From: Mercurialis annua
Lineage: Eukaryota; Streptophyta; Magnoliopsida; Malpighiales; Euphorbiaceae
Assembly: GCF_937616625.2 (NCBI RefSeq)
Contig: NC_065570.1
Span: 67,049,665-67,113,664 of the forward strand
Length of the DNA stretch: 64,000 nucleotides
Direction: 5' to 3'
Shown: piece after piece, positions 23,644 to 34,999 of the stretch
Layout of the letters: each line of letters opens with the position of its first letter
Position numbering within the stretch: the stretch's first letter is position 1
Notes under the pieces: generated by a model
Databases searched by the model: none
Told to the model about the DNA's origin: nothing
Seen by the model: only the letters and a program-made list of their open reading frames with translations
Program-made: the position numbers and the translations under genes

Positions 23644-24402
23644 CTGTCAGGCCGATTCTCAAGTATTTGTTTTTTATTTTTTTTTAATTTATTTATAGTT
23701 CAAATATCAAAAATATAGCAATTTATTTTTTTTGTTGAAAACAGCCATTCCCGCTGCCTGAAACGCCGTCCTGCTGCTGCCGCTGGTCCGACTCGCTTGC
23801 TGCCTCCGGCGCCGTCCTGCTGCTGCTTCGTGAGGTAAGTTTTTTAATTTTTAATTATTTTTAAATATTGTATTAATTGGATTAGTTAATTTAAATTAGG
23901 GTTAATTTTTAAATTAGGATTAATTTTAAAATTAAATTAGGGTTAATTTTGTGGTTTTTAAGTAATACTAAAGTAATTTAGGATTAGGTTTTTAATTATA
24001 ATTGTATAATTAGTTTAATTTATTTAGCTTATGATTAGTATTATAGGGTTAATTATCTTTTTTTTTAAAATTATGTAAAATTTGTTAGGGTTAGGTTAAT
24101 TAAATTATATTTGAATTAGTTGAATTTAATTAGATTGGGGTTAGTTTTATTTAATTAGTTTGGGTTTTGTTTTTTTATTAGGGTTAATTATATATTTCTT
24201 AAAAAATTTATATTAAAGGTTAGGGGTTAGGTTTAAATTAGTAAATTTATATTAAGTAATATTTATTTGTTTATAATTATTTTTTGTATGTTAATTAGTT
24301 GATTAAATTAGATTATTGAATTTGAGATAAAATTGATTAGTTATTACAATTGACGTTATAAATATAATTTTTGATGTAATTGGGTTGTATTGTTGGTTTG
24401 TG

Positions 24403-24442
24403 TTTGCTTGCAGGACTTCCCTGAAAAATGGGTGATGCTCAT
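24403..24442 (+). repeat. 40 bp direct repeat, copy 1 (TNPD leader)
   Basis: A perfect 40-base match to 30108-30147 in a TNPA intron. Both copies begin with an acceptor-like TTTGCTTGCAG followed by GACTTCCCTGAAAAATGGG. Here it lies upstream of the TNPD start and may be the acceptor of a leader intron. Confidence 0.75.
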
Positions 24443-24723
24443 TTTTTAGGGGAAGTTCTGTCAATTTTTTTTTTAAATTAATTAATGTATTTACTTAAAT
24501 AATAACAAAATATTGAATCTAATTGTGTGATAGGTTAATTTGATAGCCGTCCATTTTTTGCATCGGTCCGACATTTTACATCTTTCGTTATCTATTGCGG
24601 TTCTGCTCTGCAACAAGTAAGTACTATGATTTTTTTTATTTAGTAGTTAAATTACAAATTTCAACCTAATTTGACCGCGATTTTATTCCCACCGAATAAA
24701 ATCGCAAACCTAGCCTTAGAGTT

Positions 24724-24759
24724 CCCGTCTCGTGTGTTCAAGAGATTGAACGACACGGG
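24724..24759 (+). other. Small hairpin in the TNPD leader
   Basis: Facing arms CCCGTCTCGTGTGTTCAA and TTGAACGACACGGG with a GAGA loop and a short bulge. It sits just before the much longer palindrome at 24781-25047. Confidence 0.6.
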
Positions 24760-24780
24760 ATTGTACAGTTTGTACAGTTT

Positions 24781-25047
24781 GCAAAACTGGTCCTCCCGTA
24801 ACTCGGTCACGAAAACCATATATGTCTAGTAGCGGTAGAAAAATATTTGGTTGTTTTCCAGCGTTTGTTCTCCGGGTGGATGTATAGTATATGTTTTGTA
24901 ACGCTTATTCCTCGCGGAATATATAATTAGCGTTACAGCGCATATACTAAATATCGCACTGAAGGAGAACGACGCCGGAAGGCTGCCGAATATTTTTCTC
25001 CGTTGCTAGGCATATATCGTGGCCGAGTTAAGGGGAGCCAGTTTTGC
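24781..25047 (+). other. Long imperfect palindrome (~267 bp) in the TNPD leader
   Basis: The left arm begins GCAAAACTGGTCCTCC and the right arm ends with the facing GGAGCCAGTTTTGC. The arms keep pairing through AACTCGG, CATATATG, AAAAATATT, GTTCTCC, AGTATATG and TAACGC, with scattered mismatches, to a short centre near 24906-24930. It ends 91 bases before the TNPD ATG and would form one long stem in the transcript. Role unknown. Confidence 0.75.
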
Positions 25048-25138
25048 GAATGGGATAGGTCCACACCTTTAAAGCAGTCAATTACATTGACTTTGCTATT
25101 CTCGAGCGAAAACCCTCCTAATTATCCGTGCTACAGAA

Positions 25139-28100
25139 ATGGATACAGACCGAAGTTGGATGTATAGGCGGCTCCAGGGCGGGTTGCTGTACCCTGGTTT
25201 TGAGGAGCGCGTCCAAGAGTTTGTAAATTTCGCTTTACGCCATCCAGCGTGTATGAGCGGGCCCGATATTAAATGCCCTTGCCCTAGGGTGGGATGTAAA
25301 AATACGAGTTACCGAGATGTCGAAACAGTGAAGCTCCACATTTTGCAGAAAGGGTTTGTTAAAGATTATCAAGTTTGGGTTTTTCATGGGGAGGGAAATG
25401 TTTTAAATCCCCGTCCTGTTACACAACTGCCGGAGTGTGACGTTGACATGGAATATGAGGGGGGTGACGAGTTCAGCTCAGTTCAGAGAATGGTTATTGA
25501 TGCTGCGGGTCCAGAAGTAGTGTTCACGGAGGAGGAGCCGAATAATGAAGCTAAACATTTTTATGATATGATGCGTGCGGCCGAAGAACCTGTATGCCCC
25601 GGTAATAGCAAACATTCTCCCTTGTCTGCAGCTGCTAAAATGTTGGACATCAAATGTCGACATAGTGGGTCAGTAGCTTTAGTAGATGATGTGACCGAAT
25701 TTATACAAGAGCTGCTCCCAGAGGACAACAAGATGCCAAAGAACTTTGCTGAAATAAAGAAGATAGTCAGAGGTCTTGGGTTGCCGGTTGAAGTTATCGA
25801 TTGCTGTTTCCGCAATTGCATGATTTATTGGGGGTCAGACGCGGAGTTAACGCGATGCAAAATTTGCGATCACGAACGGTGGAAACCGCCCCCTAAAGGA
25901 AATTCTGTGAAAAGACGAGTTAACGTCCCTTATAGGAAAATGTTTTATTTTCCTATAACTCCGAGACTGCAGAGGTTGTACGCTTCTAAAGCCACCGCCA
26001 AGCATATGACGTGGCACGCAGAACACGAAATGGTTGATGGAAAGATGTGTCACCCGTCAGACTCCCCGGCGTGGAAACATTTCAGTGAATTGCATACAGA
26101 GTTTGCGGCAGAAGTTCGAAATATCAGACTGGGCCTGTGTACTGATGGGTTTCAGCCATTTGGGGCCTTCGGGCAGAATTATTCATCATGGCCTGTAATT
26201 TTGACACCATACAATCTCCCCCCAGGGATGTGTATGAAAGACGAGTTCATGTTTTTAACTGTTATTGTCCCTGGGCCTCGAAATCCTAAACACCAAATGG
26301 ATATTTTCCTGCAACCGTTGATAGCTGAGCTGAACCAACTGTGGGAATTCGGAGTGCAGACATTCGACGTTCAAAGGCGACAGAATTTCCAAATGAAAGC
26401 GGCACTTATGTGGACAATTAATGATTTTCCTGCTTATTCGATGTTGTCTGGCTGGAGCACATCTGGGAGGCTGGCTTGCCCACACTGCATGGAAAATACG
26501 GAAGCTTTTACGCTTAAAGGGAGTAGAAAACAGTCGTGGTTTGACTGTCACAGGAAGTTCTTGCCTCGTGGTCACCCGTACCGGCGTAATACAACTCATT
26601 TCCGAAAAGGAAAAACCGTAACCAATAGTTTCGGACAGCCGAAAACCGGAGAAGAATTGTTGGCAGAGGTGGACAGTCTGGGATTTATGAAGGCATATGA
26701 AATTGGGGCTGAGAAAAATAATGCTGCGAAGTCGGAAAATTATGGTTGGAATAAAAAAAGTATATTCTGGGATTTGCCGTATTGGAAAACGAATCTAATT
26801 CGTCACAATCTCGATGTCATGCATATTGAGAAAAACGTATTCGACAACATTTTCAATACTGTACTAAATATTCCCGGGAAAACAAAAGACCATGCAAAAT
26901 CGAGAGAAGAGTTGAATGACATATGTGCTCGGCCTGAGTTAGCAAAAGATCCGGTTACTGGGAGATTTCCTAAGGCAATGTATGCTTTGGACAGGGACGG
27001 CAAAAAGGCTTTGCTCGAGTGGATAAAGTTAATAAAATTTCCAGATGGCTATGCGTCCAACTTGTCCAGATGTGTCGATACAATCGGTATGAAAATGCAT
27101 GGAATGAAAAGTCACGACTGCCACATTTTTATGCAAAGACTTATGCCAATCGCTCTCCGTGAGCTATTACCGAAGGAAGTGTGGGAGCCTATAACAGAGT
27201 TGAGTATCTTCTTTCGTGAGTTAACCTCCACGTCTCTAACAGAGAAAGATCTAGATCGTATGAGGCTGGAAATCCCAAAGATATTGTGTAAGCTGGAACG
27301 TATTTTTCCTCCCAGCTTTTTTGACTCTATGGAACATCTACCCGTACATCTACCGTACGAAGCTATGATGGCAGGGCCGGTTCAGTATCGCTGGATGTAC
27401 CCATTTGAAAGGTAATATTTCAACATGTTTTTCAATTCTGTGTATCAGTATATTAACATGTAATGTTTACTTACTGTGGCGTATGTGGAATCAGATATTT
27501 GAGAAAACTGAAAAAAAAAGTGAGCAATAAAGGGAGGGTGGAAGGAAGCATTAGTAGCGGATACTTAAATGAAGAAACCGCAAAGTTTGCAGCTTATTAT
27601 TTTTCAGAAGGTGACCCAATGATACCTGAGCGGCTGCAAAGAAATGAAGTTTGTGACATTGAAGTCGACGATGATGTTGAGAGACTATCGATTTTCAAGC
27701 CGCAAGGGCAATCAGTGGGTGCTTGCCGCAAGAGATATCTTGAAGATGCTGAGATTGTTGCTGCCCGGACATATGTTCTGTTGAATTGTTCAGAAATTGA
27801 AAATTACAGAGAGTAAGCTTTAATACAGCTGTCAATGTAATTAACAATGATTATTTAGCTTCTAATTATTGTTTTCTTCGTAACTAAAGGGTTTTCGAAG
27901 GCGAGTTGCGTAGAGGAAACCCTGAAATCAGCACCTCGCAAATTGAAGCAAAGTTCGAGAGTGACTTTGCCTGCTGGTTTCAACAATATGTAAGTATTTA
28001 ACAGAATATATTTCGAATCTTTTAGTTAAAAGTTCCGATTTATAATACACTTTTACGCTTCAGGTGCAAGATCCAACTGTCTGTACCAATCCCTTCATTC

Positions 28101-28750
28101 TTAGTCTCGCTAAAGGACCTCTTAGATCAGTCAGAACATTTAAGGGGTACCGTGTAAACGGGTTCAAGTTTCAGACTCAAGCTTATGGGGAGGAACAACT
28201 TACAATGAATAGTGGAGTCTGCGTAAGGGGAACTCAATATGTCGATAGCGAAAATGACTTTTATGGATTTCTGACAGACATAATTGAGTTAGAGTATCCA
28301 GCGCTTCCAATGAAAACGACTGTCTTATTTAAATGCGAATGGTTCGACCCAGCGCAAAATTCAGGCACAATTAGTAACAAAAAATACAACATGGTGGATA
28401 TTAATAACAGAAGGAGATACAACAAGTATGAACCGTTCATCTTAGCTGAACAGGCCGACCAAGTTCATTACCTGCCATATCCGAGTAAAAGAAGGGATAA
28501 AATAAATTGGTGGGCAGTTTGCAGGATAAAGGCGCGATCAGAGCTTGACATGCCCGAAGGGATTATCCCGGCCTTTCAAGATGACATAGAAGAAAATCCT
28601 CTCATTGTTGCAACAGAAGACAATCCGACATATTTGGCTGATCAAACTGGAGAAGCTGAGGAAGATGCGTTGTTCATGCCTCCTGAACAAGAAACAGAAG
28701 ATGAGTTCATCGCATCCTCATCAGACGAAGATGAAAGCGAAGAACTTTAG
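25139..28750 (+). CDS. CACTA TNPD-type transposase
   Basis: Four exons (25139-27411, 27495-27812, 27890-27989, 28064-28750) join in phase at GT-AG sites to 1125 residues. Domain order is that of plant En/Spm TNPD proteins. First is an N-terminal transposase-associated domain (about 3-80, with CPCPRVGCKN and RDVETVKLHI blocks). Next is the Tnp21 core, with PYRKMFYFPITPRLQRLY, LCTDGFQPFG (Asp336) and HNLDVMHIEKN (Asp559), the acidic residues expected of the DDE-type catalytic core. A DUF4218-type region (MKSHDCHIFMQRLMP through YPFERYLRKLKKKVSNKGR) spans the first intron, which confirms that join. A DUF4216-type region and an acidic tail (EDEFIASSSDEDESEEL) follow. The ATG at 25139 opens the conserved N-terminus. 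It precedes the TNPA-type gene by 226 bases. In En/Spm the two proteins come from one alternatively spliced transcript; whether that holds here is not visible. Confidence 0.9.
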
Positions 28751-28976
28751 TAGTTTAGTATATTTTATGCACTAGATTTTTGAAACCTTAATTAATTGTT
28801 AAAGATGATGTATTAACGCTTCTCCAATTTATGTTTTATACTTATATTATTCATGTGTACACTTGTTGAATTTGAATTAATATTTCATAGTTTTATGTTT
28901 CACGAAGGAATGTATAATTTTATTAATAAATCTGTTGGTTGTTTGTCGAACATTTAAAATTGATGTATGTGCAGGT

Positions 28977-30674
28977 ATGAGGGGTCGCGGTCGAGGATCA
29001 GGCACAGGCCGAGGATCAGCCTCAGGCCGAGGACGCGGACGGGGATCAGACCCTGTTCCTGGCGATGACAACGTTGCTGAGGAGCAGCAGCAGTTAGAGG
29101 CTGGAGCACCTGTTCAGCCTCGGCAGCAGCGTGAGCCTGGCGAGCCCCCGGCTGTTCTGGACGACCGGGGTAGGGCGAGGGTTCACCCGGACCCTAGCAG
29201 GTATGTTTACAATTTAGTTTTCCACGTTTAAATTGTAATATGTATATATACTAAACTATGCCTAAAAAATCACAGGACGATGTTGATCGACTCTGGGCCT
29301 GTTTCACGGGCTATGCGGGAGATTTTTAGGAAGTGCTGGTTCGATAATGGAACAGCATGGCGCTTTCTAACAGCCGAGCAGAGGGAGTTCTACTTCCAGG
29401 AGTTTCAGGTAATTTAATTTAAAGCTTCGTAACGTTTAAATTATGTTTTTTTTTAAAAAACTAACTAATGCAACATGTTTGTACTGTTTGCAGAAAGAGT
29501 TCTGGTGGGATAGTGCGGCGTACAGCGAGGAGGTCATTAGACAGGTCTTCATGGTCCATGCAGCCAACCGCTACAAAGACAACATCCACAGAATGAGGAG
29601 GACGCAACAGAAGCATATTTCTGTGACCCAGGACATCTGGGATGCTTGGAACGCGTTCTGGAACTCAGAGAAAGAGAAAAAAAGGTCAGAAACCGCCCGA
29701 GCAAATCGGATGAGCGAGCCAGCGGGCGCCGGTTCTGGACCTGTCCGCCATACTGGTGGATCTCGCTCTGCTCTGAAGCATATGGATGTCATGGTTTGTT
29801 TTAAAATTCAGTAATTAAAATACTTAAATAACGTATTTATTTTATTTTGATACTAATTGAATTGTATTTTTTATTTTAGGAAAGGGAGCTTGGCCGGAAA
29901 CCGAGTGCGACGGAGTTGTACACTCGCCTTCACTCCACGAAGGCTGACAAGAAGCCGGTCGACAAACGGGCTCAGGATATGACTGTAAGTTTTTATTAAA
30001 CTTGTAATTCTCTAAGTTGAATTTAATAATTCGGAAATGATCTATTAGATTGAAAATGCTTGTTGGTTAGCTGTTAAACATGTTTATTATTGGATTATAT
30101 ACTGGAATTTGCTTGCAGGACTTCCCTGAAAAATGGGTGATGCTCATATTACAGAGGAAATGCTGTCGAAATTTCGTTAGAAATTAGGTTTACTTTGTAA
30201 TATGTTATGCATTTTTGGTTGCTTGAAAACTAAACTGATATCTTTTTTATTGTTTTGTAGGACGCCATCACTGAGAGGCTTGCTGCTGCGACACAGCCTC
30301 AGACCGGAGAGGGTAGCTCCTCGACCCCAGCTGCAGTGGACGAGACCCAGGTGTTTCTAGACATCGAGGGCGTCAACAAGAAGAAACGCGTGTACGGGTT
30401 GGGTTCTGCGAGCAGCAGGTACGCCGGGCCAAGCAGCAGCAGGGTGCAGCGAGGCAGCTCTTCTAGGACGTCGCAGCAGGCAGACGAGGAGGTCGAGCGC
30501 CGTGTGCAGGCCGGCATTCAGGAGGGTCTGCGACTGGCTCGGGAACAGCAGGCTGCGAACATGGCCCAGATGATACGCGAGGAGATTGCCAGGATGATTC
30601 CTAACCTTCCGGCAGAGTATCGGCCACAGCGCCCACCTACCCCACCAGACGATGACGACACTCCAGCTTTGTAG
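28977..30674 (+). CDS. CACTA TNPA-type DNA-binding protein (plant transposase_24-like)
   Basis: Five exons (28977-29200, 29276-29408, 29494-29793, 29880-29984, 30261-30674) join in phase to 391 residues. The start ATG follows a GTGCAG acceptor-like site and begins an RG-rich stretch (RGRGRGSGTGRG). The middle (about 75-185) has the Trp-rich blocks of the family: REIFRKCWFDNG, FWWDSAAY and ANRYKDNIHRMRR. Then come a PSATELYTRLHSTKADKKPVD-like block and a C-terminal coiled-coil region (ADEEVERRVQAG to EEIARMIPN). In En/Spm this protein binds subterminal repeats and brings the ends together; here the GCGACGGA hairpins are the likely targets, by inference. An alternative acceptor at 30118-30119 inside the last intron would give a different 22-residue C-terminus and stop early. 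Confidence 0.82.
30108..30147 (+). repeat. 40 bp direct repeat, copy 2 (inside a TNPA intron)
   Basis: Identical to 24403-24442. It provides a plausible acceptor (TTGCTTGCAG) followed by an open stretch that stops after about 22 codons when joined to exon 4, so it could be an alternative terminal exon. Confidence 0.75.
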
Positions 30675-30900
30675 TGTCGTGTTAGCTTATTTTGTTACAC
30701 ACATATATACGGTTTTTATTTTTATTTTTTGACCTTTACATTTATACTCTGATATTTATATATATATATATATATATTTATTTATCAGTTTCAATTGATT
30801 GTAATTTATAAATGAATTGTTATTACTGTATTTAAAACGACAGGGGAAAACGGCAAAAAACAGCGTAAAACGGCAAAAAACTGCCAAAAAAAATGACATT

Positions 30901-31330
30901 TGCGACGGATTAAGAAATTGCGACGGACTTGTCCGTCGCCAATTCATCAGCTTTTGGAGACAAAAGCTGATGAATTGGCGACGGATTTTGTCCGTCGCTG
31001 ATTTGCGACGGACGTGTCCGTCGCAAATGCCTCAGCCTTCGTCGCCAAGGCTGAGGCATTTGCGACGGACACGTCCGTCGCAAAAGCACAATTTCCGTCG
31101 CAAATTTGTCTCCAAACGAAAGGAATTGGAGACAAATTTGCGACGGACGTTGTGGCTGTTGCGACGGACGTTTCCGTCGCAAATTTAGCCACGGACACGT
31201 TTTTGGTCGCAAATTTTGTTTGCGACCAAAAATGTTGCGACGGATACGATCCGTCGCAAATCCGTCGCAAAGGCTGTTTTGCGACGGAAATTAGGGCTTT
31301 AGCGACGGAAATTTCCGTCGCTAAAGCCCT
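30901..31330. repeat. CACTA right subterminal region made of perfect hairpins
   Basis: Three perfect hairpins are readable. 30932-30956 faces 30961-30985 (25 bp stem, GAGA loop). 31002-31039 faces 31047-31084 (38 bp stem, 7 base loop). 31094-31115 faces 31126-31147 (22 bp stem). Each stem starts or ends with GCGACGGA/TCCGTCGC, and its spacer text is also mirrored. Further GCGACGGA pairs run to 31325. The long open frames here (for example 30947-31483) are artefacts of the repeats. Confidence 0.9.
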
Positions 31331-31958
31331 GTTTTCTTGTAGTGAACACCCTTCACCACCGGCCACTGTTCTCAGACGAGAAGTCCCTTTGTTCTCAAAT
31401 TTGAGAACATACTTGTTGTTCTCAACGAGAACAGAGAGTCTATTCTTGTCTGAGAGCAGCGGGTCTATTATCAGATGGAACAATTAGGTGGAGGTACGAC
31501 GGGTCTCGATTGCAGCGGGTATTGTGGCGGCGAGTTTCGTTGGTGGTGGGTGGAGAAGAAGAAATTATTTGGGTTTTTATTTTTATTTTTAATAATATAT
31601 TTGATTTTAATTAATCAAATGACAAGGGTTTGAAAATATCATACAAGTTCTATTTAAAAGTTAATTTGGTTTTTGAAGTTTAAAAATATAAAGATTATAA
31701 ATTAAAATTTAAAAATATTGAATGTCAATTTAATAAGTGAAATTAAATTAGGAATCATTCGAAGCCTTTTTACACTTTAAAAATGGATAGTGTGTCTCAC
31801 TTGAGGGTGTGAGAGTGGGGGAATGATTTTTTTATATGAAAACACAAGCTGCAGGTTAGTTTTATCCATTTTTTTTTAGAAAATGACTCATTTGATATTT
31901 TGTGTTAAATTGAGGGGTGAATTTATCCTTTGTTCTAATCAAAATACATATATCATAT

Positions 31959-32140
31959 GAGTGTTTATCTCATGCATTGGTTATGACATGTCATATTAAC
32001 AACAAATCGATTAGTATTTGCGATAAAAAAAATTGCAGTTATTATTTATTTTTTTAATCATTAAATTTTCCATATGGCTAACGCATTATTAATTTGTTGC
32101 ACAAACTATATGGCGCAACGATTCTGTTGTATAATTTTCC
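31959..32140. mobile_element. 182 bp MULE-type MITE family 3, copy 1
   Basis: Starts GAGTGTTTATCTCATGC and ends GTATAATTTTCC; the arms are imperfect inverted repeats (CATTGGTTATGACATGTCAT faces ATATGGCGCAACGATTC). Flanks ATATCATAT (31950-31958) and ACATCATAT (32141-32149) match at 8 of 9. It begins 13 bases after the TSD of the MULE-like element to its left. Confidence 0.7.
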
Positions 32141-32524
32141 ACATCATATAGTTAAGAACTTAAGTGTTAATTTATCCACTCAATTTGCAAGGGTCAATTC
32201 ACAACTATTTTAATCTTATAGCCAATCTTATATTAATTTTACACCCATAACAATAAAAGGGTACATTTTTATAAGTATAAATTTACCTTTTAAACTTATG
32301 TGATGTGGCCAACTAACACACAAATCAAATTTCCTTTTTTTACTGAATCAATATTCTTAATTAAGAATTTATCGAACAGATGCAAGAGTAAGATATTTTT
32401 GAGAAAGTTCAAAAATCAATCTTGATGAACTGATAGAGAATAAGCGTTACATGTTCCGCAACTTAATTCTCATATCGCTTTATAAGAACAAAAAATATAT
32501 TAGAGTATTGTTCCATTAGAATAA

Positions 32525-34999
32525 TGTCACGACCCGATTTCACGAACTGAGATTGGTGCTAAGAAATAAAAGTGTTAGCTCTGAAATCTATAGTAAATCT
32601 AAAATTCCTTTCACACTTCCCTTAATAATGGGAGTTGTTAACACAAATTTTTTTCCTTAAAATAATTATATTTATATAGCTCAACTATCAATACAATCAA
32701 TTTACCCATCGTTTCAAATTGTACAACTTGCAACAATAACAGGCGAGACGTACATATGACTCATTGACCATTGGTACAAAATTAAACACTAAAGCTACTA
32801 CGAAATCTAGAATAAATCTTCAAACACATGCTATTTGCAATAAGACTTCCGAGATATGAACTTTCAGAAGTATACTTTTAAAATTGACTATGTTTTTCCT
32901 GAAAAATGGGAGAAAACAACGGTTCAGTATAAAATTGAGTGAGTTCGCATCATTTACTTAATAACATTAATTAAAACACAATCGCATCATGCACACCAAA
33001 TACGTAATCAAATAAACCCTGATCCTTATTGTTAGTGATATGCACTAGGTCAATCATGTTTGACCATGTTTTGACTTTATCATTTTATTATTTATTGATT
33101 GGCAGTTTTTATCATTTTATATTAATGATTAAAATACTTGAATGGTTAATTCTTTCTAAGGTCATCGAGTATGTGACTTGATAGTAGAACCCTTAGGTTT
33201 AATAAAAGAATTATATACCATCTATCCCTAGTCTTAATAGAACATTGAGACTAGTATGATGTTGACTGATGATTATGTTTTACTAATCATGTATATGAGA
33301 TATTAAGTCAAATCATAGGTGTTATTTGAGAAATAAGGCACTGGATGACCCACTGTGAGAATACTACATAGATCACTGTCATAAGTAATTCTCATTACAG
33401 TTCTATTAGTATAATCCTTTGACCTTGAAATCATCATGGATTTCTACATAGCTATTTCATATTTTGATACAGTCTTACATTATCTTTAACAGGATAATGG
33501 AATAGATTGTCATTGGATATGAAAGTAACTATGTGAGAAATGTGAGTGATTGAGAAGGAATTTGTCCCTCATTTATTTGAGTAAGATATCTATGGGCCCC
33601 TTGAAGAAGATAGACTGAAGAAAATGCATGGCCATGCTAATTGATAAGAAGTTATCATTTTCAGTCTACTTAGAGTCAAGAAACTAATGATTGAATGTTA
33701 TAAGGATGACATAACTATGCCTTATATTCAATCTGGATATTGAGAGACAAAGGGATTAAAATATTATTGTAAATGGTTAAATCGGATTATCGATATTCAT
33801 ATAACTTGGGTAGTCATAATGTCTTGCTAGAGGCCACTTATGACTTGTGGGCTGAATTAGGGATTTCGAGCCTACTGCCAACGTTATATGAACCTACAGG
33901 GTCGCACACTAAGAACAGGCCCAAAACAGTTATGGGTTGTACAAGCCCAATGTGATTAAATGATTAATTATATATATATATATATAATTCGTAATATATA
34001 TATATTAATAAATATATATATTAATTCGAAATTTAAGGATAAGCGTTTTCCTTAATTTATTATTTTTGGAAGATAATAAATATAGTAATTAATATATATG
34101 GATAATTATCAAAAAGGAGTTTTTGATAAACATAAACTTGTAGAATTGCAATGAGATTGAAATTCGAATTTGTCTCAAACCCTAGTGTTATTTATCACTA
34201 TAAATACTCATTAAACAGTTGGTTTGAGAATCACGAAATTCATTATTCACTAAATCACTAAAATTCGAAATTGCTTGTGAAGCAATAGTGCTAGCACACA
34301 AGCACTAGTTTTGGCTAAAGGTCTGTTCGTGTGGATACTCGTAGAGGACGCGTTCTTTTGGAGGCGTTTCTGATCCGAGGCCAGGTATCACCAAAGTGAA
34401 CCATCTCCTTCCTTCCTACATTGCTGTTGAATTCGACATACAAGTAAGTAATTGTTCTGTTTAATTCGAATTACATGGATCTTGGTTTGGGTTTTTAGAT
34501 AATTTTTGAAATTCCGCTGCGTTATGAACCAATAAAACCCAACACTTATCTTATACCATTTTCTATTTGGTACCATTCAATCAATCATGTCCTTATAAAG
34601 AGGGCGCAGTCCGAAGAGGATGTAGCTCAACCAAGTTTACCGACGTCCAGCTCTTAATCCACAAGTTGCGACTCCCGAGAGATTGCTCGATCGAGATCCT
34701 AGTCCGGAGATAGTTCTGCTCAACCGAGTTACTCACTAGATACAAATTCCGAGAGATAGCTTGATTGAGATCACAGTCCCGAGAGATTTTTTCCACCGAG
34801 ATCCCAGTCCCGATAGATTATTCAACCGAGTTAACCGTATATTTAATATTTATCACTCCTCATTTTTACCTTTACTTTTGTTTTCTAGATCTTATTCTTA
34901 GACTCGGTAGTATTACTAATGCACACATTGTCCTATTGTAGTCTAATAGGAAGCACATTTCAATTACATCAACATTAGCAATCATTCACAAGCAATGCA
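32525..34999. mobile_element. TGTCACG-type element (about 955 bp) split by a solo LTR
   Basis: Starts TGTCACGACCCG and ends AAGCAATGCA, flanked by identical ATTAGAATAA (32515-32524 and 35000-35009). A similar element lies at 61148 onward, sharing TTCCTGAAAA...GTCAGTATAAAA...GAGTGA text and a run of CCGAGAGATT / CCGAGTTAC words (here 34590-34840). The ends read TG...CA like an LTR, but the flank duplication is 10 bp and no coding region is present. It could be a solo LTR with a chance-extended flank match or a non-TIR MULE. Confidence 0.6.
33030..34544. mobile_element. Solo LTR of a retrotransposon, 1515 bp, 5 bp TSD
   Basis: Begins TGTTAGTGATATGC and ends AAACCCAACA, the usual TG...CA plant LTR ends, with CTTAT on both sides (33025-33029 and 34545-34549). 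No internal domain or second LTR is present, so it is a solo LTR left by recombination. A TATATA-rich segment (33968-34020) may be its promoter. Probably Ty1/copia from the general look of the ends, but the class is not proven. Confidence 0.85.

Larger units (their letters stand above)
22949..31344 (+). mobile_element. Complete CACTA (EnSpm/CMC) transposon, 8396 bp, 3 bp TSD
   Basis: Ends CACTACTAGAAAAC and, reversed, CACTACAAGAAAAC are canonical CACTA termini, flanked by AAC (22946-22948 and 31345-31347). It contains long subterminal regions rich in GCGACGGA/TCCGTCGC, a TNPD-type transposase gene and a TNPA-type gene in the same orientation. Both frames rebuild without stops. It is inserted inside an older MULE-like element. 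All parts expected of an autonomous element are present, though activity is not shown. Confidence 0.93.
22639..31935. mobile_element. MULE-like foldback element (about 0.9 kb) split by the CACTA transposon
   Basis: The left end GGACAAAGGATCAAATCGC and the reversed right end GAACAAAGGATAAATTCAC are inverted repeats, continuing through ATATCAAATGA(C/G)TC on both sides. Flanks TAATCAAAAT at 22629-22638 and 31936-31945 are identical, a 10 bp MULE-size TSD. Removing the CACTA element leaves about 898 bp with no coding capacity. The end sequence is the same family as the 316 bp element at 6423-6738. Confidence 0.8.

Noticed and set aside
30947..31483. 178-residue minus-strand open frame, plus overlapping frames on both strands (for example 31014-31487)
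   Set aside because: Made of repeated SVAN/ATDxSVA words that are translations of the GCGACGGA/TCCGTCGC palindromes at the CACTA end; open on both strands because the DNA is palindromic.
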